Source: Acidimicrobiia bacterium
GTDB taxonomy: Bacteria; Actinomycetota; Acidimicrobiia; IMCC26256; PALSA-555
Assembly (NCBI GenBank): GCA_035948415.1
Contig: DASZJD010000009.1
Span: 1-64,000, forward strand
Length of the DNA stretch: 64,000 bases
Reading direction: 5' to 3'
How positions within the stretch are numbered: position 1 is the stretch's first letter; each line of letters begins with the position of its first letter. The notes under the pieces were generated by a model. That model ran no database searches. It was not told the DNA's origin and was given only the letters and a program-made list of their open reading frames with translations. A program made the translations under genes and the position numbers. Of this stretch, positions 51,603-59,583 are shown in pieces.

Positions 51603-52133
51603 CTAGCGGCCGGGCCCGTCGAGTCGCCGCAGCTCGGCGGCGTAGCGGCGGCCGTTGCGCACGTAGTTCGCCGCGTTCGGCTCGATCATGTCGGGCGTGA
51701 CCGCGTCGAGGCGCAGCGTGGCGGGCACGCCGAGCGCCATCGCCCGGGAGGGCACCTCCATGTCGTTCGGCACGAGGGCGCTGGCGCCGACCAGCGCGTG
51801 GGTGCGGACGGTCGCCCGGTGGAGGACCACCGAGTTGGTGCCGACGAGCGCCCGGTCCTCGACCGTGCAGCACTCGAGGTGGGCGAGGTGGCCGATGACA
51901 CAGTCGTCGCCGATCACGGTGGGCAGCTCGGCCGTGCAGTGGATCACCGTCCCGTCCTGGATCGAGGTCCGGGCCCCGATGCGGATCCAGCCGTAGTCGC
52001 CGCGCAGGACCGCCTGCGGCCAGACCGTCGAGCCCGGCCCGATCGTCACGCTCCCGATGACGGTGGCGTCGGGATGGACCCACGCCTCCGGGTCCACGTC
52101 GGGCACGGCGTCACCGAGCGCGTAGATGGCCAC
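51603..52133 (-). CDS. Gamma-carbonic anhydrase family protein
   Basis: A 176-residue left-handed beta-helix protein of the gamma-carbonic anhydrase/YrdA/PaaY group. Hexapeptide repeats run through most of the length (VIGSVTIGPGSTVWPQAVLRGD, IGARTSIQDGTVIHCT). The usual zinc set is GHxxxLHGC; here it reads IGHLAHLECC, so a His is replaced by Glu and another His appears three residues earlier. This variant is common in actinobacterial members, so metal binding may be retained by a different residue or lost. GTG 52133 has TACCTT at leaderless spacing. Divergent from the PhyH gene (23 bp). Confidence 0.88.
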   Translation of the reverse strand: MAIYALGDAVPDVDPEAWVHPDATVIGSVTIGPGSTVWPQAVLRGDYGWIRIGARTSIQDGTVIHCTAELPTVIGDDCVIGHLAHLECCTVEDRALVGTNSVVLHRATVRTHALVGASALVPNDMEVPSRAMALGVPATLRLDAVTPDMIEPNAANYVRNGRRYAAELRRLDGPGR

Positions 52134-52140
52134 GGCGCTG

Positions 52141-52150
52141 AAGGTAGCCT
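52141..52150. promoter_or_regulatory. Overlapping divergent leaderless -10 boxes (gamma-CA and PhyH)
   Basis: TAGCCT (52145-52150) ends 6 nt before GTG 52157 on the plus strand, and TACCTT (complement of 52141-52146) ends 7 nt before GTG 52133 on the minus strand. They share the central TA at 52145-52146. Both genes lack an SD. Confidence 0.5.
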
Positions 52151-52156
52151 CGGGTC

Positions 52157-52969
52157 GTGCTCGACACCCTCTCCGTCGACGAGCACGTCGCCGCCATCGA
52201 CCGTGACGGCTACGCGATCCTCGAGGGCGCCATCGAGCCCGAGCTCGTCGACGCGCTCACCGCCGACCTGGCTCGCCTCGAGGACTGCTTCCAGGTCCAG
52301 CCGTCCGACAACAGCTTCGAGGGTTCCCGAACCGTTCGCATCTACAACCTGCTCGCCTTCGGCAAGCTCTACGAGGCCATCCCCGTGCACGAGCACGTGC
52401 TGCCCATCGTGGAGCGAGTCCTCGACCCGGGCTGCCTCGTGTCCTCGCTCTCGTCGATCGCCATCCTCCCCGGCGAGACCGCCCAGCCGATCCACGCCGA
52501 CGACCAGCTGATCCCGCTCCCGAAGCCGCACGTGCCGACCGTGTGCAACACCATGTGGGCCCTCACCGACTTCACCGAGCGCAACGGCGCCACGCGCATC
52601 GTCCCGGGGACGCACACCGCCGACCACTCCCCCGACTACGGCGCGCCCTACGACTCGATCGCGGCGGAGATGCCGAAGGGGAGCGTGCTGGTGTGGCACG
52701 GCAGCCTCTGGCACGGCGGCGGCGGCAACCAGACCGACGAGCGCCGGGTCGGGATCGCCATGAACTACTGCGCGGGCTGGATCCGCCAGCAGGAGAACCA
52801 GCAGCTCGGCATCCCCCGGGACGTCGCCGCGGGCTTCTCGCCGCGACTCCGCCGTCTGGTCGGCTACGGCATCTACACCGGGCTCATCGGCCACATCGAC
52901 AAGCACGACCCGGTCGAGATGCTCGGCGAGGCGCCGGCCGACGACCCGATGGTGTGGGACCAGATCTGA
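52157..52969 (+). CDS. Phytanoyl-CoA dioxygenase (PhyH) family protein
   Basis: A 270-residue Fe(II)/2-oxoglutarate dioxygenase. Fe ligands: HxD in IHADDQ and a distal His in WHGSLWHGGGGN; an Arg in ERRVGIAMNY is the likely 2-oxoglutarate anchor. It lacks the N-terminal extension seen in the paralogue at 16302. Members hydroxylate fatty-acyl-CoA or small secondary metabolites. GTG start with TAGCCT at leaderless spacing, divergent from gamma-carbonic anhydrase. Convergent with an SDR gene, 6 nt apart. Confidence 0.87.
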   Translation: MLDTLSVDEHVAAIDRDGYAILEGAIEPELVDALTADLARLEDCFQVQPSDNSFEGSRTVRIYNLLAFGKLYEAIPVHEHVLPIVERVLDPGCLVSSLSSIAILPGETAQPIHADDQLIPLPKPHVPTVCNTMWALTDFTERNGATRIVPGTHTADHSPDYGAPYDSIAAEMPKGSVLVWHGSLWHGGGGNQTDERRVGIAMNYCAGWIRQQENQQLGIPRDVAAGFSPRLRRLVGYGIYTGLIGHIDKHDPVEMLGEAPADDPMVWDQI

Positions 52970-52975
52970 CGCTGG

Positions 52976-53743
52976 TCACGTGACGACGGCGCCGCCGTCG
53001 ACCGCGAAGGCGTGACCGACGACGAACGAGGCGGCGTCGGAGAGCAGCCACACCATCGCCTGCGCGATCTCGTCGGGCCGGGCCAGGCGGCCGATCGGCG
53101 CCGACTGCGCCATCGCCCGCTCGATCGCGGGGTCGCCGCCCATGAAGCCCTCGAGCATCGGCGTGCGGGTGCTGCCCGGGCACACGGCGTTGATGCGGAT
53201 CCCGTCCTTTATGTACTCGAGCGCGGCGGCGCGGGTGAGGCCGACGACGCCGTGCTTGCTGGCGACGTAGGCCGGCAGCCCCGCGAACCCGACCAGTCCC
53301 GCCCCCGACGACGTGTTCACGATCGCGCCGCCACCCTGGGCGAGCATCGCCGGGATCTCGTGCTTGAGGCCCAGGAACACGCCGGTGAGGTTCAGGGCCA
53401 GGACCCGGTTCCAGTCGTCGAGCGAGTAGTCCGCGGTCGACGCCGACGGGCCGGTGGTGCCGGCGTTGTTGATCGCACCGTCGAGGCGACCGAAGGTGTC
53501 GAGGGCGACGGCCACGGCGGCGGCCACGTCGGGCTCCCGGGTCACGTCGGTGGGCTGGAAGGCGGCGTCGCCGCCCCCAGCCCGCACGTCGCGGACGACC
53601 GCCTCGCCGTGGGCGGCGTCGAGGTCGGCCACCACGACCCGGGCGCCGCGGTCGGCCAGCAGCCCCACCGCGGCGGCGCCGAGGCCGGACGCGCCGCCGG
53701 TGACGAGCACGACCTTGCCCTCGAACTCGGGCGCCTCGTCCAT
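52976..53743 (-). CDS. SDR family oxidoreductase
   Basis: A 255-residue SDR: TGGASGLG, NNAGTTGPS, NTSSGAG and YVASK, with C-terminal GHAFAVDGG. The pattern matches cyclopentanol/cyclohexanol or glucose dehydrogenase-like SDRs. ATG 53743 has a GGGGAG SD; TATGGT at 53772-53777 (minus strand) is a good -10 candidate. Divergent from the HTH-Pro-rich protein gene. Confidence 0.87.
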   Translation of the reverse strand: MDEAPEFEGKVVLVTGGASGLGAAAVGLLADRGARVVVADLDAAHGEAVVRDVRAGGGDAAFQPTDVTREPDVAAAVAVALDTFGRLDGAINNAGTTGPSASTADYSLDDWNRVLALNLTGVFLGLKHEIPAMLAQGGGAIVNTSSGAGLVGFAGLPAYVASKHGVVGLTRAAALEYIKDGIRINAVCPGSTRTPMLEGFMGGDPAIERAMAQSAPIGRLARPDEIAQAMVWLLSDAASFVVGHAFAVDGGAVVT

Positions 53744-53771
53744 CCGCTCCCCTCGCCGACGCCGGCGCCGG

Positions 53772-53777
53772 ACCATA
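53772..53777 (-). promoter_or_regulatory. Candidate -10 box (TATGGT) for the SDR
   Basis: TATGGT is near-consensus and would give a leader of about 20 nt containing a GGGGAG SD before ATG 53743. It lies in the divergent gap with the 53818 gene. Confidence 0.45.
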
Positions 53778-53817
53778 CGCCCTACAGCCTCGGCGCTCGC
53801 GCGCCGATACGCGTGCC

Positions 53818-55887
53818 ATGGCGAAGACCGCCGAGCGGAGCGGGTCGGACCAGCCCTCGCCGAAGGACGTCGGACGCCACCTCCGCCAGGTTCGGAAGCA
53901 GCAGGGCCTCTCTCGAGGGGTGGTGGCGCGGTCGGCCGGACTGACGCGCCGGGAGCTCGCCGCGTACGAGCGGGGGCGCGCCGAGGTGCCGGAGAGCGAC
54001 CTCTGGTGCCTGGCCGGGTCGTGCGGCGTCGAGGTCTCCGAGCTCCTCCCCCAGCGCGACTCGCTCCAGATCAGCCCCGACCTGGCGACGATCGGCGTCG
54101 GCGACACCATTCGCCGGCTGCGGGAGCCGGCCCAGCCCGACGGTCTCCTCCGCGAGTACCTGGCCATGATCTACGAGCTCCGGAGCCTCCCGCCTGGCAG
54201 CCGCGTCCCCCTCCGCGAGCCCGACCTCGCCGCGCTCGCCACCGCCCTCGGCGGCACCCCCGACGCCATCGAGCAGAAGCTGATCGAGCTGATCGGCGCC
54301 TCGCCCGACGAGGCCGCCCGCATCCGGGCGATGATCCTGCAGCCGCGGTCCCTGGCCAGCCCTGCGCCGACCCCCGCCGACCCCTACGCGGCGCTCCACA
54401 CCGACGAGGTGCCGCCGGCGGTCGAGCAGTTCTTCGCCAGCCCGGGTCCGACCGACCCCTTCGCCACCCCCGACGCCGGCGCGGCCCCAGCCGACCCGAA
54501 CGCCGTGAATCCGGACGCGTTCTGGCCTGGCTCCGCGCCGACGGCGCCCCCGACGGCCCCCCCGCCCGCGACCGGGCCGACGGCCGACCCGTTCGCCGCG
54601 CCCGCCCCCTTCTCGCCCGAGCCGGCCCCGGTGATCCCCGAGGTGCTGCGACCCCCCGCGCCCCCTCCCCCCGCGCCGGCCGAGCCGATGCCCACCGCCG
54701 CCCAGTGGCCCGCGCCGGAGCCGGTCGCCGGAGCCCCCTCGAACCCCTTCGAGGGCCCGGTGGACCCGCAGGCCGCCGCCGCCGCGACCCTGCGCGACCC
54801 GTTCGCGCCGCCGCCGGCCGAGGACCCGCTCGTCCCACCGCCGCTGCCCCCCGACCCGTTCGGGGTCCCGCCCGCCGCCGGCCAGTCGAGCCCCGGCGCC
54901 GCCATCGAGCCCCCGCCCGCTGCGCCCGCTCCGCCCGAGCCGCCGAGCGGCAACGGGCACGGCGTCGTGGTCGACGACCCCTTCGCCGACTCCGGCCCCG
55001 CCGAGCCGATCCCCGAGCCGATCGACCTCGGCGTCCAGGTCCTCGACGCCATCGTCGTCGACGACCCGATGAGCGCGCCGTCCCCGGCGCCGCCGGCGAC
55101 CGAGCTCGCGGCCCCGGAGCCCACCGAGGTCCGGGGCGACGACGTCGACGTGCTGACCCCCGGCCGCCCCGACGAGACCAGGCCGATCATCGGGCCGGCG
55201 AACCCGATCACCTGGAACGCGGGCACCGGCGCCCCCGCCGCGCCGGTCCCGGCGCCTCCGGCCGCCGCGCCGGAGCCCCTGGCCGCGGCGCCGGTCCCTG
55301 AGCCCCCGGCCGCCACGCCGGTGGACACCACGCCTCGGTTCGAGCGCGCGAGCGCCCGGTGGCAGATCGGCGGGATCTTCCCCGCCACCGCCATGGCCGA
55401 CGACGGGACCCTGGCGCTCCGCCGGGCCGACGCCCGCTGGGCGCTCACCGACCTCACCGCTCCCGGCGACTGCATCCTCGAGGCCGCGTTCGACTTCCGC
55501 GCCGGCTCCGGGTTCGGCGTCATCTTCCGCGGCTCGATCGACGAGGGCGAGCGCATCACGGGCTACTCCTTCGACGTCGACCCGATCGCCGGCGGCGGCG
55601 GCTACCTCGTGCGGCTTTGGGAGGGGAACCGGCAGCACTGGCGCCCCGTGGCCCAGGCGCCGGTCACCGACCCGGCGCTGCTGTACGGGCGCCACGTCGT
55701 GCGCATCACGCTGCGGGCCGACCAGCTGACCGTGGTCGTCGACGGCGACCAGGTGCTCGACGTGCCCGCGCTCAGCCGGGCCACCGTCGAGCTCGGCCGC
55801 GAGCCCTGCCGAGGCGACCGGGTCGGCGTGCAGGCCTGGTCCACGACCGAGGTCACAGTCGAGTCCTTCCGGGTCGCCAACCTCTGA
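53818..55887 (+). CDS. HTH protein with Pro-rich DPF-repeat linker and C-terminal beta-sandwich domain
   Basis: A 689-residue protein with no TM or signal. Residues about 16-78 form an XRE/Cro-type HTH (VRKQQGLSRGVVARSAGLTRRELAAYERG). About 90-175 form a helical segment. About 180-500 is a low-complexity Pro/Ala linker with five DPF motifs (D213, D257, D327, D346, D387), plus related NPFEGP and DPYAAL. About 505-689 form a LamG/DUF1080-like beta-sandwich (ILEAAFDFRAGSGFGVIFRG, VVDGDQVLDVP), a fold that usually binds glycans in secreted proteins. Combining a cytosolic HTH with a carbohydrate-like domain is unusual. ATG 53818 starts the HTH. Target DNA and ligand unknown. Confidence 0.7.
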   Translation: MAKTAERSGSDQPSPKDVGRHLRQVRKQQGLSRGVVARSAGLTRRELAAYERGRAEVPESDLWCLAGSCGVEVSELLPQRDSLQISPDLATIGVGDTIRRLREPAQPDGLLREYLAMIYELRSLPPGSRVPLREPDLAALATALGGTPDAIEQKLIELIGASPDEAARIRAMILQPRSLASPAPTPADPYAALHTDEVPPAVEQFFASPGPTDPFATPDAGAAPADPNAVNPDAFWPGSAPTAPPTAPPPATGPTADPFAAPAPFSPEPAPVIPEVLRPPAPPPPAPAEPMPTAAQWPAPEPVAGAPSNPFEGPVDPQAAAAATLRDPFAPPPAEDPLVPPPLPPDPFGVPPAAGQSSPGAAIEPPPAAPAPPEPPSGNGHGVVVDDPFADSGPAEPIPEPIDLGVQVLDAIVVDDPMSAPSPAPPATELAAPEPTEVRGDDVDVLTPGRPDETRPIIGPANPITWNAGTGAPAAPVPAPPAAAPEPLAAAPVPEPPAATPVDTTPRFERASARWQIGGIFPATAMADDGTLALRRADARWALTDLTAPGDCILEAAFDFRAGSGFGVIFRGSIDEGERITGYSFDVDPIAGGGGYLVRLWEGNRQHWRPVAQAPVTDPALLYGRHVVRITLRADQLTVVVDGDQVLDVPALSRATVELGREPCRGDRVGVQAWSTTEVTVESFRVANL

Positions 55888-55894
55888 GTCCCGA

Positions 55895-55912
55895 CCGGCG
55901 ACGCCTCGCCGG
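55895..55912 (+). terminator. Hairpin after the HTH-DPF protein gene
   Basis: CCGGCGA (55895-55901), loop CGCC, TCGCCGG (55906-55912): a 7-bp GC stem starting 8 nt after the TGA. No T-run. It lies in the 75-bp gap between the convergent genes. Confidence 0.35.
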
Positions 55913-55962
55913 GAGGAGCCGACCGCCGAGCCCGTGACCGTCGGCCTCGCCGCCAGCGCCGG

Positions 55963-56745
55963 TCAGCCGAAGGTCACGAGCGCCGAGGTGCGCACCTCGT
56001 CGTCGCAGGTGAGCCAGCAGGCCAGCCGCTCGCGGTCCGGCGCCGTCCGCAGCTCCACCGTCTCGCCGAGGTCGACGGCCACCCGGTACTCGATCTCGGC
56101 CCGAGCCAGCCGTCGTGGCGCGCGACGCGCCAGCTCGTCCTCGACCGCGGCCCACGACGCCGCGTTGTTCACGTGGTCCACGACGTCGACGTCGGTGACC
56201 CGCAGCGGCCACGGCCGACGGTCGCAGCCACGCGGCGGGGGCGGGTGCCGCAGCCGGCTCGTCACCCGACGCGTGCCGGCGGCGCCGCCGTACAGGTCGA
56301 AGAAGCGGTCCCGGATCGGCGCCGGCCGGCCGGCGTCGTCGACGTACACCCACAGCGCCACCGCCTCGGCGGCGACGCGGCCGTCCACGACGGCGATGGT
56401 GCGCCGCTCGGCGAAGCGGCGGCCGGCGCCGCTGCAGAAGGTGGTCAGCTCGACGTCGTCCTGGAACCGCGGCAGCTCGCCGAGGGCCAGGGCGAGCCGG
56501 CGCAAGACCCACACCCCGACGAGCCCGACCTCCTCGACGTCATCGTCGGCGACGTCCTGCAGGTAGCGGGCGAGGGCGTCGAGCCGGAGCCGGCCGCCGG
56601 CGGTCACGTCGCCGAGGCGGACGCGGCGCCGCCGGGTGACCCGGCGCCCGGCTTCCGGCAGCGGGAGGAACTCCTGCGGGTCGACGACGACCGACGGCGC
56701 CGCGGGCCGCCCGGTCGCGCGCACGTCACCGGCGGGCGTGGCCAC
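55963..56745 (-). CDS. Acyl-ACP thioesterase-like protein (double hot-dog)
   Basis: A 260-residue double hot-dog protein resembling plant-type FatA/FatB acyl-ACP thioesterases: an N-terminal half with RRVRLGDVTAGGRLRLDALARYLQDVADDD and a C-terminal half with VVDHVNNAASWAAVEDEL, the catalytic-region signature. It probably releases fatty acids from ACP or CoA. GTG 56745 lies 2 nt after the stop of the acyl-CoA dehydrogenase gene, so they are in one operon with the ArsC-like gene. Confidence 0.85.
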   Translation of the reverse strand: MATPAGDVRATGRPAAPSVVVDPQEFLPLPEAGRRVTRRRRVRLGDVTAGGRLRLDALARYLQDVADDDVEEVGLVGVWVLRRLALALGELPRFQDDVELTTFCSGAGRRFAERRTIAVVDGRVAAEAVALWVYVDDAGRPAPIRDRFFDLYGGAAGTRRVTSRLRHPPPPRGCDRRPWPLRVTDVDVVDHVNNAASWAAVEDELARRAPRRLARAEIEYRVAVDLGETVELRTAPDRERLACWLTCDDEVRTSALVTFG

Positions 56746-56747
56746 GG

Positions 56748-58022
56748 TCAGCCGCCCTGAGTGCCGACCTTGAGCTCGCGGAACGGCGTCTGCTTGTCGG
56801 GACCGGGCTCCTTCGGCAGCCCGAGGACCCGCTCGCCGATGATGTTCTTCTGGATCTCATCGGTGCCGCCGTAGATCGAGGGCGCCGGCGCGAAGAGCGT
56901 CATCGCCTGGGCCACGCCGCCGCCCGTCGTCTCGGGCCCCATCACCATGCCCTCGGGGCCGAGCACCTCGGGGCCGAGGTCACGGGCCAGGCGCGCCACC
57001 CGGCTCATGAGCAGCTTGGCGGTGTTGGCCTCCGGACCCGGGCCGCGCCCTGCGCTGCGCGCCGCCTTCACGCGCAGCGCGGTCATGCGGCCCACCTCGT
57101 TCAGGCTGTACAGCTCGGCCAGGCGCTGGCGCACGAGCGGGTCGTCGCGCCGCCCGAGCTTCTCGGCCAGGCCGCGCAGCAGGTCGAAGGCCTGGCCGAA
57201 GGCGGCGGGCTGGACCGCGCCGCTGCGGGCCACGCGCTCGGCGAGGTCCCCGGCGCGCTGCTCGAGCATGCCGCCCTTGCGGCCCGGGAAGGCGGCGCCG
57301 CCGGCGCCGCTGCCGCCGGTCCCGAGACCCGCCCGTTCGGCGGCGAGGGTGGTGTTGGCGACCGCCCAGCCCTGGTCGACGCCCCCGAGCACGGCGGCGT
57401 CGGGCACGCGGGCGTCGTCGAAGAACACCTCGCTGAACAGGGCCCGGCCGGTCATCTCGCGCAGCGGGCGCACCTCGACGCCGCGCTGGTGCATCGGGAA
57501 CAGGAAGTAGGTGATCCCTTGGTGCTTCGGGGCGTCCGGGTTCGTGCGGGCCAGCAGCATCCCGAGGTCCGCGATCGTCGCGCCCGATGTCCACACCTTC
57601 TGCCCGGTGATGACCCACTCGTCGCCGTCGCGCACCGCTCGAGCCTGCAGGCTGGCCAGGTCCGAGCCGGCGCCGGGCTCGCTGAAGAGCTGGCACCAGC
57701 CCTCCTCGCCGGTGACGATCGGCCGCAGGTAGCGGTCGCGCTGCTCGTCGGTGCCGTGGGCGAGGATCGTCGGCCCGGCGAGCAGCATCCCGAGCCCGGC
57801 CGGCGCCCCGATGGCGCCGGCGGCGCGGAGCTCGGCCGTCACGATCGGGACCAGCTCGCGCGGCAGGTCTCGGCCCAACCAGGCGCGGGGCCAGGTCGGC
57901 ACCGCCCAGCCGGCGTCGGCGAGGCGGGCCCACCACTCCCCCACGGTCAGGTCGGGGTCCCACGCCTCGTCGAGGAAGGCCCGGAGCTCGGCCCGGACGT
58001 CGTCCTCGCTGACCGCCGGCAT
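56748..58022 (-). CDS. Acyl-CoA dehydrogenase family protein
   Basis: A 424-residue acyl-CoA dehydrogenase. FAD-binding LFSEPGAGSDLASL and WVITGQKVWTSGA are the family signatures; NIIGERVLGLPKEPG is the C-terminal landmark, and the catalytic-base region falls in SIYGGTDEIQ. A Gly/Ala-rich inserted loop (GTGGSGAGGAAFPGRKGGM) is seen mid-chain. It belongs to the FadE-like group common in actinobacterial lipid and steroid degradation. The ATG overlaps the upstream ArsC-like stop by 1 nt (TGATG). Acyl substrate unknown. Confidence 0.9.
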   Translation of the reverse strand: MPAVSEDDVRAELRAFLDEAWDPDLTVGEWWARLADAGWAVPTWPRAWLGRDLPRELVPIVTAELRAAGAIGAPAGLGMLLAGPTILAHGTDEQRDRYLRPIVTGEEGWCQLFSEPGAGSDLASLQARAVRDGDEWVITGQKVWTSGATIADLGMLLARTNPDAPKHQGITYFLFPMHQRGVEVRPLREMTGRALFSEVFFDDARVPDAAVLGGVDQGWAVANTTLAAERAGLGTGGSGAGGAAFPGRKGGMLEQRAGDLAERVARSGAVQPAAFGQAFDLLRGLAEKLGRRDDPLVRQRLAELYSLNEVGRMTALRVKAARSAGRGPGPEANTAKLLMSRVARLARDLGPEVLGPEGMVMGPETTGGGVAQAMTLFAPAPSIYGGTDEIQKNIIGERVLGLPKEPGPDKQTPFRELKVGTQGG

Positions 58023-58390
58023 CAGCGTCGCCCCGGGTCGTCCAGGAGCTCGAGGACCCGTTCCGACGGTCGAGCGATGAGCCCGCGCTCGCCCCGGATG
58101 ACGACCGGCCGCTGCATGAGCTCCGGGTGCTCGAGCAGCAGCGTGACCACCGCGTCCCGGGTCCGGTACCCGTCGGGGTCGAGGCCCAGCTCCTGGAACC
58201 GGCCGTCGACGCGGACCAGGTCGGCGGGCGGCGGGGCGATCGTGTCGAGGATCCACTCGAGCGTCGCCCGGTCGGGTGGCGTCTGCAGATACTCGACGAC
58301 CTCGACGTCGGCGCCGCGCTCGGCAAGCAACTCCAGGGCGCCGCGGGACTTCGAGCACCGTGGGTTGTGGTACACGAGCAGGTCGCCCAC
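58022..58390 (-). CDS. ArsC/Spx-family thioredoxin-fold protein
   Basis: A 122-residue protein of the ArsC/YffB/Spx type: active-site Cys in HNPRCSKSRG and RPVVIRGERGLIARPSE, the Arg-rich segment that binds arsenate in ArsC. The C-terminal half fits ArsC (about 115-140 residues). Reductase of arsenate or another oxyanion is possible; in some species relatives act as regulators. GTG 58390 has a TACCCT box at leaderless spacing. It leads the operon with acyl-CoA dehydrogenase and thioesterase. Confidence 0.85.
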   Translation of the reverse strand: MGDLLVYHNPRCSKSRGALELLAERGADVEVVEYLQTPPDRATLEWILDTIAPPPADLVRVDGRFQELGLDPDGYRTRDAVVTLLLEHPELMQRPVVIRGERGLIARPSERVLELLDDPGRR

Positions 58391-58397
58391 GCCCCGC

Positions 58398-58407
58398 AGG
58401 GTACCGT
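58398..58407. promoter_or_regulatory. Overlapping divergent -10 boxes (ArsC-like and ferritin-like genes)
   Basis: TACCCT (complement of 58398-58403) ends 7 nt before GTG 58390. TACCGT (58402-58407) points to ATG 58443, whose leader carries a GGGAGC SD. The two share the central TA at 58402-58403. Confidence 0.5.
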
Positions 58408-58442
58408 TGCCCGGTCGGCGGCACGATCTTGGGAGCAGCCCG

Positions 58443-59576
58443 ATGAGCATCGACCACGCCGAGTTCCAGGCCCTCGGGCGCGACGACGTCAACGCCGTCG
58501 AGTCGATCCTGGCCGACGACGACGTGGACTTCGGCGTCGAGGCCCACGCCACCGCGGTCGGCGGCGACGCCGTCTTCACCTGGGACTACGACCGGAGCCG
58601 CCAGGGGCTCTCGAAGCTGTACGAGCGGGCGAAGACGTCGCAGTGGAACGGCGCCACCGACCTCGACTGGAGCACCGACGTGGACGTCGAGGCGGTCGCC
58701 CAGGAGATGTCACTCGCCATGGCCCCGCTGCGGCGCCTGCTCACCGACCTGCCCGGGTCGCCGCTCCAGAGCTGGGACGAGACCCACTGGAACCAGCTCG
58801 CCGTCGAGGCCTTCCGCTGGCGGATGAGCCAGTTCCTGCACGGCGAGCAGGGCGCGCTGGTCTGCACGGCCAAGATCGTCGAGACCGTCCCGTGGATCGA
58901 CGCCAAGTACTACGCGGCCACGCAGGTGATGGACGAGGCCCGCCACGTCGAGGTCTTCTCGCGCTACCTCGACAGCAAGCTCGGTGGCGGCTACCCGGTG
59001 AACCCGAACCTCCAGCTCCTCATCGACGACGTGATCCGCGACCACCGCTGGGACATGACGTACATGGGCATGCAGATCATGATCGAGGGGCTGGCCCTCG
59101 CCGCCTTCGGGTTCATGCACCAGGTGACCGCCGAGCCGCTGCTGAAGAAGCTGCTCCGCTACGTGCTGTCCGACGAGGCCCGCCACGTCGCCTTCGGCGT
59201 CCTGTCGCTGCAGGAGTACTACGCCGGGCTCGACGCCGCCGAGATCCGGGAGCGGCAGGAGTTCGCGTTCGAGGCCGCGCTCCGCATGCGCGACCGGCTG
59301 ATGATGCACACGGTGTGGGAGCGCTGCGGCATCGATCGGGAGACGATCACGCGGATGCTGTTCGAGGTCCGCCGGCCGGGCGTCAACCCGTTCCAGGCCT
59401 CGCTGTTCTCGAAGATCGTCCCGAACTGCAAGAAGCTTGGCCTCCTGGACGCCGGCGACGGCTGGCTGCGCGACCGGTTCACCGAGATCGGTGTCATCGA
59501 GTTCGAGCACGCGCCGGACACCGAGGTCGAGTACGAGCTGCTCGACGCCGTCGCCGCCGACCGCGCCTCGTCCTGA
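58443..59576 (+). CDS. Ferritin-like di-iron protein (AurF/R2-like)
   Basis: A 377-residue protein with four helices carrying a classic di-iron ligand set: E135 (GEQGAL), E165xxH168 (DEARHVEVF), E215 (IEGLALAAF) and E245xxH248 (DEARHVAFG). This matches the ferritin-like superfamily of AurF N-oxygenases and ribonucleotide-reductase R2-like oxidases; related actinobacterial proteins are annotated only as ferritin-like domain proteins. It likely activates O2. ATG 58443 has a GGGAGC SD; the promoter overlaps that of the divergent ArsC-like operon. Substrate unknown. Confidence 0.8.
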   Translation: MSIDHAEFQALGRDDVNAVESILADDDVDFGVEAHATAVGGDAVFTWDYDRSRQGLSKLYERAKTSQWNGATDLDWSTDVDVEAVAQEMSLAMAPLRRLLTDLPGSPLQSWDETHWNQLAVEAFRWRMSQFLHGEQGALVCTAKIVETVPWIDAKYYAATQVMDEARHVEVFSRYLDSKLGGGYPVNPNLQLLIDDVIRDHRWDMTYMGMQIMIEGLALAAFGFMHQVTAEPLLKKLLRYVLSDEARHVAFGVLSLQEYYAGLDAAEIRERQEFAFEAALRMRDRLMMHTVWERCGIDRETITRMLFEVRRPGVNPFQASLFSKIVPNCKKLGLLDAGDGWLRDRFTEIGVIEFEHAPDTEVEYELLDAVAADRASS

Positions 59577-59583
59577 CGGCCGC

